Assembly (NCBI RefSeq): GCF_016406085.1 | Contig: NZ_JAEHFJ010000001.1 | Location: forward strand, 434,001 to 498,000 | Direction of reading: 5' to 3' | Source: Aureibaculum flavum | Lineage (GTDB): Bacteria > Bacteroidota > Bacteroidia > Flavobacteriales > Flavobacteriaceae | Length of the DNA stretch: 64,000 nucleotides | In this document: positions 52,195 through 62,048 of the stretch, one piece after another | How the letters are laid out: each line of letters starts with the position of its first letter | How positions within the stretch are numbered: position 1 is the stretch's first letter | Made by a program: the position numbers and the translations under genes | Notes under the pieces: generated by a model | The model's database searches: none | Told to the model about the DNA's origin: nothing | What the model saw: only the letters and a program-made list of their open reading frames with translations

Positions 52195-53175
52195 TTATTT
52201 TATATAAACCTCTAAAACTTCTGATTTCTCTTCTGAATTCAGAACATATTTAGAAAGACAAGCTGGCATTAGTATTGTCTCTCCTTTATTTAATTGAATT
52301 TCTTTGTCATCATTATAACTAATGGTTACGTTACCATCTACCGCCATATAAATCACAAATGAGTCTTTATCTGAATTATCTATTGATATAGTACCGTTCA
52401 ATTCAATAATATTAGTGGTAAAATACTGACAGTCAACAATATTTTTACTTGCATTAACTGCTGATGTGTAATCTGACTTATACTTGTCAATTGCAGTATA
52501 ATCTATCGCGTCTAAAGCTAATTCCGTATGTAATTCTCTACCATTACCTTGATCGTCCTTTCTATCCCAGTCATAAATTCTATAAGTGACATCACTAGTT
52601 TGTTGAATTTCAGCTAATAAAACCCCAGCACCAATTGCATGAATTCTACCTGTAGGGATAAAATAAACATCACCTTTTTCCACTTCATCAACATTAAGAA
52701 TTTCTAATAATGATTTATTTTCTAAATGTTTTAAATACTCCTCCTTATTAGAATCTTTTTGAAAACCTACAATTAAATTAGCCGCCTTATCCGCTTGCAT
52801 TACATACCACATCTCCGTTTTACCAAAAGAATTATGACGTTTTTTTGCCAACGCATCATTGGGATGTAATTGTATACTTAATGCTTCTTTAGCGTCAATA
52901 AATTTTATCAATAGTGGAAAATTGTTTCCAAAATTTTTATATACTTTTTTACCCAATAAGGTGTCTTTATATTCATTGATAAGAAATTCTAAAGATTTAC
53001 CTTTGTATTTACCATTAGCAACTATAGAAACATCTCCTTTTACATCAGACAACTCCCAACTTTCACCAATATTTTCTTTATCAGTAACTTTATTTAGAAC
53101 GCTATTTAGTTTTTTACCTCCCCAAATTCTCTCTTTTAGAATAGGCTCAAATTTTAATGGATATTGTATGCTCAT
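52195..53175 (-). CDS. manA: Class I mannose-6-phosphate isomerase
   Basis: This cupin enzyme interconverts fructose-6-phosphate and mannose-6-phosphate. The protein is 326 aa. It starts PLKFEPILKERIWGGKKL. Zinc ligands are in SIQLHPND and KTEMWYVM, and GRIHAIGAGVLLAEIQQTSD is the catalytic region. It starts one base after the stop of the peroxiredoxin gene, so the two are co-transcribed. It likely feeds GDP-mannose for surface polysaccharide. Confidence 0.92.
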   Translation of the reverse strand: MSIQYPLKFEPILKERIWGGKKLNSVLNKVTDKENIGESWELSDVKGDVSIVANGKYKGKSLEFLINEYKDTLLGKKVYKNFGNNFPLLIKFIDAKEALSIQLHPNDALAKKRHNSFGKTEMWYVMQADKAANLIVGFQKDSNKEEYLKHLENKSLLEILNVDEVEKGDVYFIPTGRIHAIGAGVLLAEIQQTSDVTYRIYDWDRKDDQGNGRELHTELALDAIDYTAIDKYKSDYTSAVNASKNIVDCQYFTTNIIELNGTISIDNSDKDSFVIYMAVDGNVTISYNDDKEIQLNKGETILMPACLSKYVLNSEEKSEVLEVYIK

Positions 53176-53176
53176 T

Positions 53177-53710
53177 TTATATTTCTTTAAGTTTTAATAA
53201 TGCTTCTGTGATATGTTTTTCAGCTCCTAACTGACTATTAAAAATATGAATTATTTTTCCATTTTTATTTATTATATACGTTACTCTACCAGGGATTAAA
53301 CCTAACATACTCTTAGGCACTCCAAAAAGCTTTCTTATTTTATTTTCTGTATCGGCCAATAATGTAAAAGGCAATCGGTATTTTTCAGCAAAATTTTTGT
53401 GCGATTCAACATCATCTGAACTGATACCAATTACTTTTACATTCAAATCTGTAAAAGCTTCGAACTCATCTCGAAATTTACAAGCTTCTTTTGTGCAACC
53501 CGGCGTATCGTCTTTAGGATAAAAATAAATGACCAATGCTTTTTTACCAATAAAATTGGCAACATTAACATCGTTATTATCTTGGTCTTTTAAAGTAAAT
53601 GTTGGCACGGAGTCTCCTACTTTCAATTTCATTTTTTGTGGATAAATGTATTGGATTACAAACAACAGCAATACAATAAAAATGATGCCGACAATAATCT
53701 TTTTTAACAT
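53177..53710 (-). CDS. Membrane-anchored peroxiredoxin (PrxQ/Bcp family)
   Basis: The enzyme reduces peroxides using thiols. The protein is 177 aa. The peroxidatic Cys72 and resolving Cys77 are in TPGCTKEACKFRDEF, the C-X4-C arrangement of PrxQ/Bcp. Unlike the usual cytosolic enzyme of about 150 aa, it has an N-terminal hydrophobic anchor (residues 5-23), placing the domain in the periplasm. It lies directly upstream of manA, one base apart. Confidence 0.9.
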   Translation of the reverse strand: MLKKIIVGIIFIVLLLFVIQYIYPQKMKLKVGDSVPTFTLKDQDNNDVNVANFIGKKALVIYFYPKDDTPGCTKEACKFRDEFEAFTDLNVKVIGISSDDVESHKNFAEKYRLPFTLLADTENKIRKLFGVPKSMLGLIPGRVTYIINKNGKIIHIFNSQLGAEKHITEALLKLKEI

Positions 53711-53764
53711 ATTACAAATATCGTTATTTTAAGGTAAATATTAAAATTTGTTTTAACTTTGATT

Positions 53765-54766
53765 ATGATTAATTATATAAATAAACTACCCAAAGCAGAG
53801 TTACATCTGCATATTGAAGGAACGCTGGAACCTGAATTGTTATTTGCATTAGCTGAGCGAAATAATATTAAACTAAAATACGACTCGGTTGAACAATTAA
53901 AATTAGCCTATCAATTTGATTGTTTACAAGATTTTTTAGATATCTATTATCAAGGGGCATCTGTTCTAATAACTGAACAAGATTTTTACGATTTAACCTA
54001 TAGTTATCTTCAAAAGTGTGCTGAACAAAATATTAGACATACCGAGATAATGTTTGATCCACAAACCCATACAGAACGAGGTATTGCATTTTCAACGGTT
54101 ATTAATGGAATTTCAAAAGCCTGTATTGATGCCAAAGAAAAACTAAACGTTTCGTCGTTATTAATAATGAGTTACTTGAGACATTTATCTGAAGAGGATG
54201 CATTTAAAACGCTGGAACAGTCATTACCTTTTAAACATTTAATTACTGCTGTAGGCTTAGACTCCTCCGAAAAAGGAAACCCGCCTTCAAAATTTAAAAA
54301 TGTATTTGAAGCTTCAGTTAAAGAAGGATATATTCCGCTGGCTCATGCCGGAGAAGAAGGCCCTCCTGAATATATTTGGGAAGCACTTGATGTGCTAAAA
54401 ATTAAAAGGATAGATCATGGCAATAATTGTTTGCAAGATCAGCTTTTAATTGATGAAATAATAAAACGAGATATGGCTTTAACAGTTTGTCCACTTTCTA
54501 ATACAGCTTTACAAGTTGTGGGCGATTTAACAAACCATCCCCTAAAAAAAATGATGGAATTAGGATTAAAAGTAACCCTAAATTCTGACGATCCTGCATA
54601 TTTTGGTGGACAACTCAATCAGAATTTTATTGAGGTTCAAAAAGCTCTAAACTTAACGAAAGAGGATTTATTTGAATTGGCTAAAAATTCATTTCAATAT
54701 TCATTATTAAGCGATAACGAAAAGCAAACAAATCTTAACAAATTAGAAAAATATTATGCAAATTAA
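53765..54766 (+). CDS. add: Adenosine deaminase
   Basis: The enzyme deaminates adenosine to inosine. The protein is 333 aa from ATG 53765; TTG 53759 is an alternative. Zinc ligands are His14 and His16 ([10 protein letters not shown]), the His in [12 protein letters not shown], and Asp in [10 protein letters not shown]. The catalytic Glu is in the HAGEEG box and the His in RIDHGNN. It overlaps the aldo/keto reductase gene by 11 bases. It is divergent from the peroxiredoxin gene. Confidence 0.92.
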   Translation: MINYINKLPKAELHLHIEGTLEPELLFALAERNNIKLKYDSVEQLKLAYQFDCLQDFLDIYYQGASVLITEQDFYDLTYSYLQKCAEQNIRHTEIMFDPQTHTERGIAFSTVINGISKACIDAKEKLNVSSLLIMSYLRHLSEEDAFKTLEQSLPFKHLITAVGLDSSEKGNPPSKFKNVFEASVKEGYIPLAHAGEEGPPEYIWEALDVLKIKRIDHGNNCLQDQLLIDEIIKRDMALTVCPLSNTALQVVGDLTNHPLKKMMELGLKVTLNSDDPAYFGGQLNQNFIEVQKALNLTKEDLFELAKNSFQYSLLSDNEKQTNLNKLEKYYAN

Positions 54767-55781
54767 CGATAAATCAGGTATAACAGAATATATGGCATCT
54801 TCAAAGAGATATGATGCCATGAAATATAATAGATGTGGTAAAAGCGGATTACTTTTACCCGCTATTTCATTGGGTTTGTGGCATAATTTTGGTGAAGTAG
54901 ACAATATGTTTAATGCTAGAAAAATTTTACGTACGGCTTTTGACTTAGGCATTACTCATTTCGATTTAGCCAATAATTATGGACCTCCATTTGGTTCTGC
55001 TGAAGAAACATTTGGACTCATTTTTAAAAAAGACTTTAAACAATATAGAGACGAATTAATAATCAGTACAAAAGCAGGTTATGATATGTGGCCAGGACCA
55101 TACGGCAATTTAGGTTCTCGTAAATACTTAATTGCTAGTATTGACCAAAGTTTAAAAAGGTTGGGTCTAGAGTATGTCGATATTTTTTACCATCACAGAC
55201 CAGATCCAGACACTCCTCTTGAAGAAACAATGGTTGCCTTATCAGATATTGTTAGGCAAGGAAAAGCATTGTATGTGGGTATTTCAAATTATGAACCAAA
55301 AGAAACGGCTGAAGCGGCAAAAATTTTAAAAGAATTAAAAGTACCGTTTGTATTGCACCAAGCTCGATATTCTTTATTTGACCGTTGGGTAGAAGATGGT
55401 TTATTAGAAACGTTGGAAGATAATGGCGTGGGTTGCATTGCTTTTTCACCATTAGCTCAAGGAATGCTAACTGATAAATATTTAAAAGGTATACCCAAAG
55501 ATTCAAGAGCGGGTAAAAATTTCACCTATTTAAATACAGAACAGATTCAAGAAAATATCGATAAAATTCAAGAACTGAATGAAATAGCTAAAAATCGTGG
55601 TCAAAAACTTTCGCAAATGGCAATCGGTTGGTTATTGTCTCAACAAAGTATAACTTCTGTTTTGGTAGGTGCTAGTTCTTCTGATCAGTTAAAAGAAAAT
55701 GTAAAAGCATTAGAAAATTTGAAATTTTCTAACAAAGAAATGGAACTCATTGAAGATGTTTTAAAATTTTCAGCAACATAA
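54756..55781 (+). CDS. Aldo/keto reductase (YghZ/GPR-like)
   Basis: The protein is 341 aa from ATG 54756, or 329 aa from ATG 54792, which is closer to the family's usual N-terminus ([20 protein letters not shown]). The catalytic Tyr is in [16 protein letters not shown], Lys in [14 protein letters not shown] and His in [20 protein letters not shown] binding is by [12 protein letters not shown] and [12 protein letters not shown]. coli YghZ reduces L-glyceraldehyde-3-phosphate and methylglyoxal. It overlaps add if the upstream start is used. Confidence 0.87.
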   Translation: MQINDKSGITEYMASSKRYDAMKYNRCGKSGLLLPAISLGLWHNFGEVDNMFNARKILRTAFDLGITHFDLANNYGPPFGSAEETFGLIFKKDFKQYRDELIISTKAGYDMWPGPYGNLGSRKYLIASIDQSLKRLGLEYVDIFYHHRPDPDTPLEETMVALSDIVRQGKALYVGISNYEPKETAEAAKILKELKVPFVLHQARYSLFDRWVEDGLLETLEDNGVGCIAFSPLAQGMLTDKYLKGIPKDSRAGKNFTYLNTEQIQENIDKIQELNEIAKNRGQKLSQMAIGWLLSQQSITSVLVGASSSDQLKENVKALENLKFSNKEMELIEDVLKFSAT

Positions 55782-55883
55782 AATTAGTACATTTTCAACT
55801 TGATTTTTATTAGAAACTATCAACAATTATAAGTGTATTTGTGTAGCGTTTTAGATATTTGTGAAAATTTAATACACAGATCT

Positions 55884-56939
55884 ATGGTTCTAAAATTACG
55901 TTTAACATTACTCTTTTTATGCTTTACTTGTTCAATATTATTTGCTCAGGTAACTGTAACTGATTACTTAACTGGTTTAAATCGCCCCATTGGTATGGCC
56001 TTTGATACCGATGGAAATTTATTTGTTGCAGAAGGCAGCGGAGGTAATATAATTAAAGCTACCGCTCCCCTTACTTCTAGTGTTTTTGCCTATACTGGAT
56101 GGAATAATACGGGGTTAGCTATTGATAATAATGGTGATGTTTTTGTCGGTGAGTCTCTTTTCGGACAAATCTTTAAAATTACATCCAATGGCAGTGTAAC
56201 GACCTATATCGGAGCCTCAGATACAGATCATAATCCTTGGCAACTATACTTTGACGAAGATAATAATATGTTTTACAGTAATGTTTTTGGCGACATTGTT
56301 AAGGTAACACCGAGTAAAGTTTTTTCTGATTATGCAACCGGATTTTCAACCCCAGAGGGATTTGATTTCGATAGTAATGGTAACCTATTTATAGCTGCTC
56401 GAAACGAAGCCAAACTTATAAAAGTCGAACCTAATGGGACTAAAACAACTTTACTGAGTGGATTATATGAAATCAGAGCAATAGTTGTTGATGCCAACGA
56501 TGATGTGTATTACAATGTTAGACAAGGGTTCAATACTTATAAAATAATTAAATATAAACAGTCAGATGGTTCGTTAGAAGATATTGTTGTTACGGGAATT
56601 GAAAGTGTAAATAACATGATTTTTAATGATCAAGGAGATTTGTTCATTGCACATGGTGATAAAGTAAGCTTAGCCCAATCTTTAGTCACTATGTCAACTG
56701 AAGATTATTCTAAAAATGATAATATTTTTAAAATATATCCAAATCCTTCTTCTGATTTGGTGAAAATTTCTGGACAAATTGCAAATTATACTATTTATGA
56801 TATTACTGGTAAAATAGTTATGAACGGAAGCTACAACAATAACACTATAGATATAACTTCATTAAACAAAGGAGTGTATTTGATTGAATTAGAAGATATT
56901 AACAATCTATTAATAACAAAAAAAATTATTAAAAATTAA
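55884..56939 (+). CDS. Secreted beta-propeller protein with type IX sorting domain
   Basis: The protein is 351 aa from ATG 55884, the start that gives a signal peptide (LRLTLLFLCFTCSILFAQ); the longer frame to 55833 is unlikely. Repeats of about 45 residues with G(M/F)AFDTDGNLFVAE-like phrases (NRPIGMAFDTDGNLFVAEGS, GFDFDSNGNLFIAARN) form an NHL/SMP-30-type propeller. The last 75 residues are a T9SS type A sorting domain (KIYPNPSSDLVKISG, YDITGKIV, LNKGVYLIELED). The protein is thus exported to the cell surface. The ligand is unknown. Confidence 0.88.
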   Translation: MVLKLRLTLLFLCFTCSILFAQVTVTDYLTGLNRPIGMAFDTDGNLFVAEGSGGNIIKATAPLTSSVFAYTGWNNTGLAIDNNGDVFVGESLFGQIFKITSNGSVTTYIGASDTDHNPWQLYFDEDNNMFYSNVFGDIVKVTPSKVFSDYATGFSTPEGFDFDSNGNLFIAARNEAKLIKVEPNGTKTTLLSGLYEIRAIVVDANDDVYYNVRQGFNTYKIIKYKQSDGSLEDIVVTGIESVNNMIFNDQGDLFIAHGDKVSLAQSLVTMSTEDYSKNDNIFKIYPNPSSDLVKISGQIANYTIYDITGKIVMNGSYNNNTIDITSLNKGVYLIELEDINNLLITKKIIKN

Positions 56940-56966
56940 GTGATTATTGAATTTGCATTACTATCA

Positions 56967-57440
56967 TCACTCATGATGATAGGGTTCGTTTTTCAAAATA
57001 GTAAATGCTCTATACAATTGTTCTACCATAAACAAACGAATCATTTGATGTGAAAAAGTCATTTTAGACAGCGATATTTTACCCTGTGCTTTTTGATAGA
57101 CGGCTTCTGAAAATCCGTAAGGGCCACCAATTACTAAAACCAACCGCTTTATACCGGCATTCATTTTCTTTTGCAAAAATTTTGAAAACTGTATCGATCT
57201 AAATTCTTGCCCTTTTTCATCCAATAAAATCAACACATCCGTTGGAGATAACTGCTGTAAAATCAACTCTCCTTCCTTTTCTTTTTGTTGATTTTCAGTA
57301 AGATTTTTTGCTTTTTTAAGATCAGGAATAATTTCTAAATCAAAATTAATATAATGCTTTAATCGCTTTTGATACATTGTAATTAAAGCTATTAAATTTT
57401 TATCATCCGTTTTACCAATGGCAAGTAATTTTATTTTCAT
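56967..57440 (-). CDS. rlmH: 23S rRNA (pseudouridine1915-N3)-methyltransferase
   Basis: This SPOUT methyltransferase acts on pseudouridine 1915 of 23S rRNA. The protein is 157 aa, normal length. It starts MKIKLLAIGKT, and contains LLDEKGQEFRSIQFSKFL, the SAM knot VIGGPYGFSEAV, and the C-terminal SHQMIRLFMVEQLYRAFTI, ending NEPYHHE. A 9-bp hairpin (56961-56982) overlaps its last codons, between it and the convergent propeller gene. Confidence 0.94.
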   Translation of the reverse strand: MKIKLLAIGKTDDKNLIALITMYQKRLKHYINFDLEIIPDLKKAKNLTENQQKEKEGELILQQLSPTDVLILLDEKGQEFRSIQFSKFLQKKMNAGIKRLVLVIGGPYGFSEAVYQKAQGKISLSKMTFSHQMIRLFMVEQLYRAFTILKNEPYHHE

Positions 57441-57593
57441 TTTATCAATCTTAATTTAGGCCGTTCAAAAAAACAACATTTTAATATTTTATTGAAGGAA
57501 AATTGATGTGTGAATCATTTTTTTATCAAAATACCTTTCTGAACTTTAATTAGGTAAATATAATCGTTATTTTTACCTCACAAAAATTTGAAT

Positions 57594-58451
57594 ATGATAA
57601 CCGAACAACAATTTAATACAGAATTAGACCTTATTATTAAAAATGCCATTAGAGAAGATGTTGGCGATGGCGACCATAGCTCATTAGCTTGTATTCCTTT
57701 TAGTGCTAAAGGAAAGGCAAAATTACTAGTAAAAGATGAAGGTGTTATTGCTGGGGTTGAATTTGCTAAAATGGTTTTTCACTATGTGGATTCAAATTTA
57801 AAAGTAGAAACGTTGATAGAAGATGGGAGCCATGTAAAGTATGGTGATATAGTATTTTATGTAGAAGGTAGTTCGCAATCTATCTTAAAAGCAGAACGCT
57901 TAGTTCTAAATGCAATGCAACGTATGAGTGCTATTGCTACTAAAACAAAATCATTTGCAGATTTACTGGAAGGTACAAAAACTAAGATTTTAGATACTAG
58001 AAAAACGACACCAGGTATTAGAGCTCTTGAAAAATGGGCCGTGAAAATTGGTGGTGGTGAAAATCATAGATTTGCCTTATATGATATGATTATGCTTAAA
58101 GACAACCATATTGATTTTGCTGGTGGAATTACCAAAGCTATCAATAAAACCATTCAGTATTTAAATGATACTAACCGTGACTTAAAAATTATTGTAGAAG
58201 CTAGAAATCTTCAAGAAATTGAAGAGATACTGCAATCCGATGCTGTGTATCGTATTTTAATTGATAATTTTGATTACGATGATACCCGAAAAGCGGTTGC
58301 CTTAATTGGCGATAAATGCTTAACCGAATCTTCTGGTGGCATTAATGAAAACACCTTACGTAATTATGCAGACTGCGGCGTAGATTACATTTCTTCCGGT
58401 GCACTTACCCACTCCGTTTATAATATGGATTTAAGCTTGAAGGCTGTATAA
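57594..58451 (+). CDS. nadC: Nicotinate-nucleotide pyrophosphorylase (carboxylating)
   Basis: The enzyme converts quinolinate and PRPP to nicotinate mononucleotide in NAD synthesis. The protein is 285 aa from ATG 57594; TTG 57588 is an alternative. It has AIREDVGDGDHSS, ERLVLNAMQRMSAIATKT, DTRKTTPGIRALEKWAV and GENHRFALYDMIMLKDNH, the phosphoribosyl and quinolinate sites. The C-terminal ESSGGINENTL is typical. nadA and nadB are not in the window. Confidence 0.94.
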   Translation: MITEQQFNTELDLIIKNAIREDVGDGDHSSLACIPFSAKGKAKLLVKDEGVIAGVEFAKMVFHYVDSNLKVETLIEDGSHVKYGDIVFYVEGSSQSILKAERLVLNAMQRMSAIATKTKSFADLLEGTKTKILDTRKTTPGIRALEKWAVKIGGGENHRFALYDMIMLKDNHIDFAGGITKAINKTIQYLNDTNRDLKIIVEARNLQEIEEILQSDAVYRILIDNFDYDDTRKAVALIGDKCLTESSGGINENTLRNYADCGVDYISSGALTHSVYNMDLSLKAV

Positions 58452-58581
58452 ATTTAATGGTAATCAGATTTATTAAATCCACTTTACAAAGTCATTGAGG
58501 TAGTTTACGCAACCAAAAGGCACATTCACTAAACCTCGATTAAGCAATACATTTTAACACTTAAATTTGTAAAAAAACACT

Positions 58582-60213
58582 ATGAAACAAATTTTTATCA
58601 CATTATTTATGCTAGCGAGTTTAACTACCTTTTCGCAAACGCTAGTTAGTTCAAAAATTAGTACAGTAAAAGTTTATAAGCAAAATGCTGAAATTCAAAG
58701 GGAAACCTCGGCCAATTTACTTTCAGGAAATCAAGAAATTATTTTAACCCATATTTCTCCCTACATAAACCCGAATAGCTTACAAGTCCAATTAACTAAT
58801 GGAAATGATGTAACCTTACTCTCTGCCAAATACCAACGCAATTATTTGATTGAGAAAAAAGATAATCCAGAAATAGAAAAATTAAAAGTAACGCTAGAAA
58901 CTAAAAGAGATGAACTTTTATGGATCAACGACCAAAGAGCCATTTATAAGGGAATGGAAGAAATATTGAGTGCAAATAAAGATTTAGGTGGAGGCAATGC
59001 ATCATTTACGCCAACGCAAGTAATAAACCTTGTGAATTCATATAAGGACAAACAATTAGAAATAAAAAAAGAATTAATTAAGTTAACGAAACAAGAGTTA
59101 GTTATAAATAAAGAATATACAAAAACACAAAATCAGTTAAATGAACTAAATAGTGCAAGTAACAGCAGCCCTACTGGTAATATTGTATTACAACTTACTT
59201 CTAAAAAAGCGACCAACACAAAAATAAAATTTACTTATATCGTAAGTAATGCAGGTTGGACTCCCTTATACGATTTACGTTCAAACGGAATTGAAAATAA
59301 TGTTCAATTAAAATACAAAGCCAATGTATTTCAAAGTACAAACATTGACTGGAAAGACGCTGACCTTACCATATCTACAGGAAACCCTGTGCAAAACAAC
59401 GATAGACCAATTTTAAACCCTTTGTATGCCAATGTTTATATACCTGCACCACCAATCATGTATGATGAAAGTGATAATCTCGAAGAAGTAGTAGCTACAC
59501 CATTAGGGTCTCAAATGAATATGTTATCAAAGTCAAGTTCAAAAAGAATAGAAGAAAAATTTGAAGATGGCTACAACTATAACACACAAGTTAATGAAAA
59601 TCAATTAAGTACAGAATTTAAGATTCAAAACAAACAGACCATAAAAAGTGATGGTAAAGAGCAAATTTTATCTCTAGAATCCTATGAACTAGACACGAAA
59701 TATGTGTATCATACTGTTCCTAAAAAAGATAAAGGAATTTATTTACTAGCCAAAATTAGTAATTGGGGTAAATACAATCTTGTTTCTGGTGCGGCAAATC
59801 TATTTTTTGAAGGTGCCTATGTAGGTAAATCTTACATAAATACTAATGTTACTTCAGAAGAATTATTTCTCTCATTAGGTAGAGATAATAATATTACTGT
59901 AAATAGAGAGTCATTGCAAGAATACACTTCTTCTAAATTTGTTGGTGCAAATAAAAAAGAAACTTTCGGTTATGAAATTACTGTCAAAAACAAAAAGAAC
60001 ATCAACATAGATTTAGAAATTTTAGATCAAATACCAGTATCTAGAAATAAAAGTATTGAAGTTGAACTTTTAGAAAAAAGCAATGCTGAATTTGACACCG
60101 AAATTGGAAAATTGTTATGGAAGCTAACCTTAAATCCCGGAGCATCAAAAACGGTTAAGCTAAATTATTCCGTAAAATATCCTAAAAAAGAAATTGTAAC
60201 CGGTATTAAATAA
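58582..60213 (+). CDS. DUF4139 / mucoidy-inhibitor-MuiA-like exported protein
   Basis: The protein is 543 aa. A signal peptide (MKQIFITLFMLASLTTFSQ) is followed by an N-terminal DUF4140-type domain (about 20-110, VKVYKQNAEIQRETSANL), a coiled coil (about 90-190), and a C-terminal DUF4139 region from about 210 (YIVSNAGWTPLYDLRSNG to LNPGASKTVKLNYSVKYPKK). The family is named from MuiA, which suppresses mucoidy; the molecular role is unknown. It ends against a strong terminator. Confidence 0.85.
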   Translation: MKQIFITLFMLASLTTFSQTLVSSKISTVKVYKQNAEIQRETSANLLSGNQEIILTHISPYINPNSLQVQLTNGNDVTLLSAKYQRNYLIEKKDNPEIEKLKVTLETKRDELLWINDQRAIYKGMEEILSANKDLGGGNASFTPTQVINLVNSYKDKQLEIKKELIKLTKQELVINKEYTKTQNQLNELNSASNSSPTGNIVLQLTSKKATNTKIKFTYIVSNAGWTPLYDLRSNGIENNVQLKYKANVFQSTNIDWKDADLTISTGNPVQNNDRPILNPLYANVYIPAPPIMYDESDNLEEVVATPLGSQMNMLSKSSSKRIEEKFEDGYNYNTQVNENQLSTEFKIQNKQTIKSDGKEQILSLESYELDTKYVYHTVPKKDKGIYLLAKISNWGKYNLVSGAANLFFEGAYVGKSYINTNVTSEELFLSLGRDNNITVNRESLQEYTSSKFVGANKKETFGYEITVKNKKNINIDLEILDQIPVSRNKSIEVELLEKSNAEFDTEIGKLLWKLTLNPGASKTVKLNYSVKYPKKEIVTGIK

Positions 60214-60220
60214 TATAAAT

Positions 60221-60258
60221 AGTCCATCTCTAACTTTCTCAAGAGTTAGGGCTGGACT
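60221..60258. terminator. Bidirectional terminator
   Basis: Between convergent genes, AGTCCATCTCTAAC (60221-60234) pairs with GTTAGGGCTGGACT (60245-60258), a 14-bp stem with one mismatch and one G-T pair, and short T-runs on each side. Confidence 0.8.
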
Positions 60259-60906
60259 TTATTTTGCACTCTCTTTCAACATAGGCACAAACCTAAAATC
60301 TCCAAACTCATGTTTTTCAAATTCTTTTTCGCTATTGCGAATAAATAAAGTCATTACTTGAACATCATCACCAACAGGAATAACCAACCTACCTCCTATT
60401 TTTAATTGACTTAATAGCGGTTTCGGTACAAAAGGAGCACCAGCGGTAACTATAATTTTATCAAATGGAGCAAATTCAGGCCAACCTTTATAGCCATCAC
60501 CATATTTTAACTTTTTGGCAACATAACCCACTTTAGGTAAGAACTTTTTCGTTTTTTCAAACAGTTCTTTTTGCCGTTCAATACTATATACTTCGGCTTT
60601 CAAATCTACCAACACTGCCGTCTGATAACCAGAACCCGTACCTATTTCTAGCACTTTATCCTTTGGTTCTATTTGTAACAGTTCCGTTTGAAACGCGACG
60701 GTATAGGGTTGTGAAATAGTTTGATCTGCTGCTATAGGAAATGCCTTATCTTGATAAGCAAAATCAATAAACCCAGAATCCATAAATAAATGTCTCGGGA
60801 TTTTTGATATCGCGTCAAGCACATTTTTATCTTTTATGCCTTTACTTTGAACCGTTTTAACTAACTGGTTACGAAGTCCTTTGTGTTTGGGGTTGTCTTG
60901 CCTCAT
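60259..60906 (-). CDS. pcm: Protein-L-isoaspartate O-methyltransferase
   Basis: The enzyme methylates L-isoaspartyl residues so they can be repaired. The protein is 215 aa from ATG 60906; the longer frame to 60936 adds a non-conserved stretch. It has FMDSGFIDFAYQDKAFPI, TISQPYTVAFQTELL and the SAM motif EIGTGSGYQTAVL, then GDGYKGWPEFAPFDKIIVTA. The KLKIGGRLVIPVG strand closes the fold. It is divergent from the Gfo/Idh gene. Confidence 0.93.
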   Translation of the reverse strand: MRQDNPKHKGLRNQLVKTVQSKGIKDKNVLDAISKIPRHLFMDSGFIDFAYQDKAFPIAADQTISQPYTVAFQTELLQIEPKDKVLEIGTGSGYQTAVLVDLKAEVYSIERQKELFEKTKKFLPKVGYVAKKLKYGDGYKGWPEFAPFDKIIVTAGAPFVPKPLLSQLKIGGRLVIPVGDDVQVMTLFIRNSEKEFEKHEFGDFRFVPMLKESAK

Positions 60907-60989
60907 AATTTTACCAAAGTAAATAAATATTCTCATAAAAAAACAATTAAAAAAGTGTTATTTACTACCTTTGTTTAAAATCTTAATTT

Positions 60990-61949
60990 ATGCTTAAAGT
61001 TGGTGTGTTAGGTGCGGGGCATCTTGGTAAAATTCATTTAAAATTATTACAAGAATCAAAAGAATACGATTTGGTCGGGTTTTACGATGCTGACATAGAA
61101 AATGCAAAAAAAGTTTCTGAAGAATTCGGATATAAATTTTTCCCTACAGTAACAGAATTGATTGATGCGGTTGAAGTTATTGATATTGTAACCCCTACAC
61201 TTTCACATTTTAATTGTGCAAAAGAAGCGATTACGAAAGGCAAGCATATCTTTATTGAAAAACCCATAACACATTCCGTTCAAGAAGCGGAAGCCATAAG
61301 AACTTTGGCAAGTAAATATCATGTCAAAGGGCAAGTTGGACATGTAGAACGTTTTAATCCTGCGTTTACGGCTGTAAAAGATTCTATTAAAAACCCAATG
61401 TTTATAGAAGCACATCGTTTGGCTGAATTTAATCCACGTGGAACGGATGTTCCAGTTGTTTTAGATTTAATGATCCATGATATTGATATTATATTAAGTG
61501 TGGTGGATTCAGAAGTTAAAAATGTATACGCAAGTGGGGTTTCCGTTATTAGTGAAACACCAGATATCGCGAATGCACGAATTGAATTTGAAAACGGTTG
61601 TGTTGCCAATTTAACGGCAAGTAGAATATCCTTAAAAAATATGCGTAAAGCACGATTTTTTCAAAAAGACGCCTATATTTCTGTTGACTTTTTAGAAAAG
61701 AAAAGCGAAGTGGTTCGAATGAAAGATGTTCCTGAAAATCCCGATGAATTTGCAATGATTCTTCAAAATGCTGAAGGTGTTAAAAAACAAATTTATTTTG
61801 AAAATCCCGATGTTGAACCTAACAACGCTATTTTAGATGAGTTAGAAACCTTTGCACAAGCTATTTGTAACGATACAAGACCTGTTGTAAGTTTAGGACA
61901 AGGTGCAAAAGCATTACGTGTGGCACAAATGATCATTGATAGTTTTTAA
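60990..61949 (+). CDS. Gfo/Idh/MocA family NAD(P)-dependent oxidoreductase
   Basis: The protein is 319 aa. The Rossmann domain starts VGVLGAGHLGKIHL. The EKPI catalytic box is HIFIEKPIT, and VQEAEAIRTLASKYHVKGQVG and MIHDIDIILSVV follow. Members oxidise sugars, inositols or related diols; the substrate cannot be assigned. TACCTTTG at 60966-60973 is a good -7 element 16 bases before the start. The acyl-CoA dehydrogenase gene follows after 99 bases. Confidence 0.88.
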   Translation: MLKVGVLGAGHLGKIHLKLLQESKEYDLVGFYDADIENAKKVSEEFGYKFFPTVTELIDAVEVIDIVTPTLSHFNCAKEAITKGKHIFIEKPITHSVQEAEAIRTLASKYHVKGQVGHVERFNPAFTAVKDSIKNPMFIEAHRLAEFNPRGTDVPVVLDLMIHDIDIILSVVDSEVKNVYASGVSVISETPDIANARIEFENGCVANLTASRISLKNMRKARFFQKDAYISVDFLEKKSEVVRMKDVPENPDEFAMILQNAEGVKKQIYFENPDVEPNNAILDELETFAQAICNDTRPVVSLGQGAKALRVAQMIIDSF

Positions 61950-62048
61950 TTTATTATACTTTTAAATAACGTATTATTTCACTGTACAAGTAATTTTGAA
62001 GAACATCTCGTTACACCATAAAACAAATCAAAAATTAAACAATTTTCT

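Noticed and set aside
53754-53761. TAACTTTG as promoter of adenosine deaminase
   Set aside because: It is so close to the ATG at 53765 that transcription would begin at or beyond the start codon.
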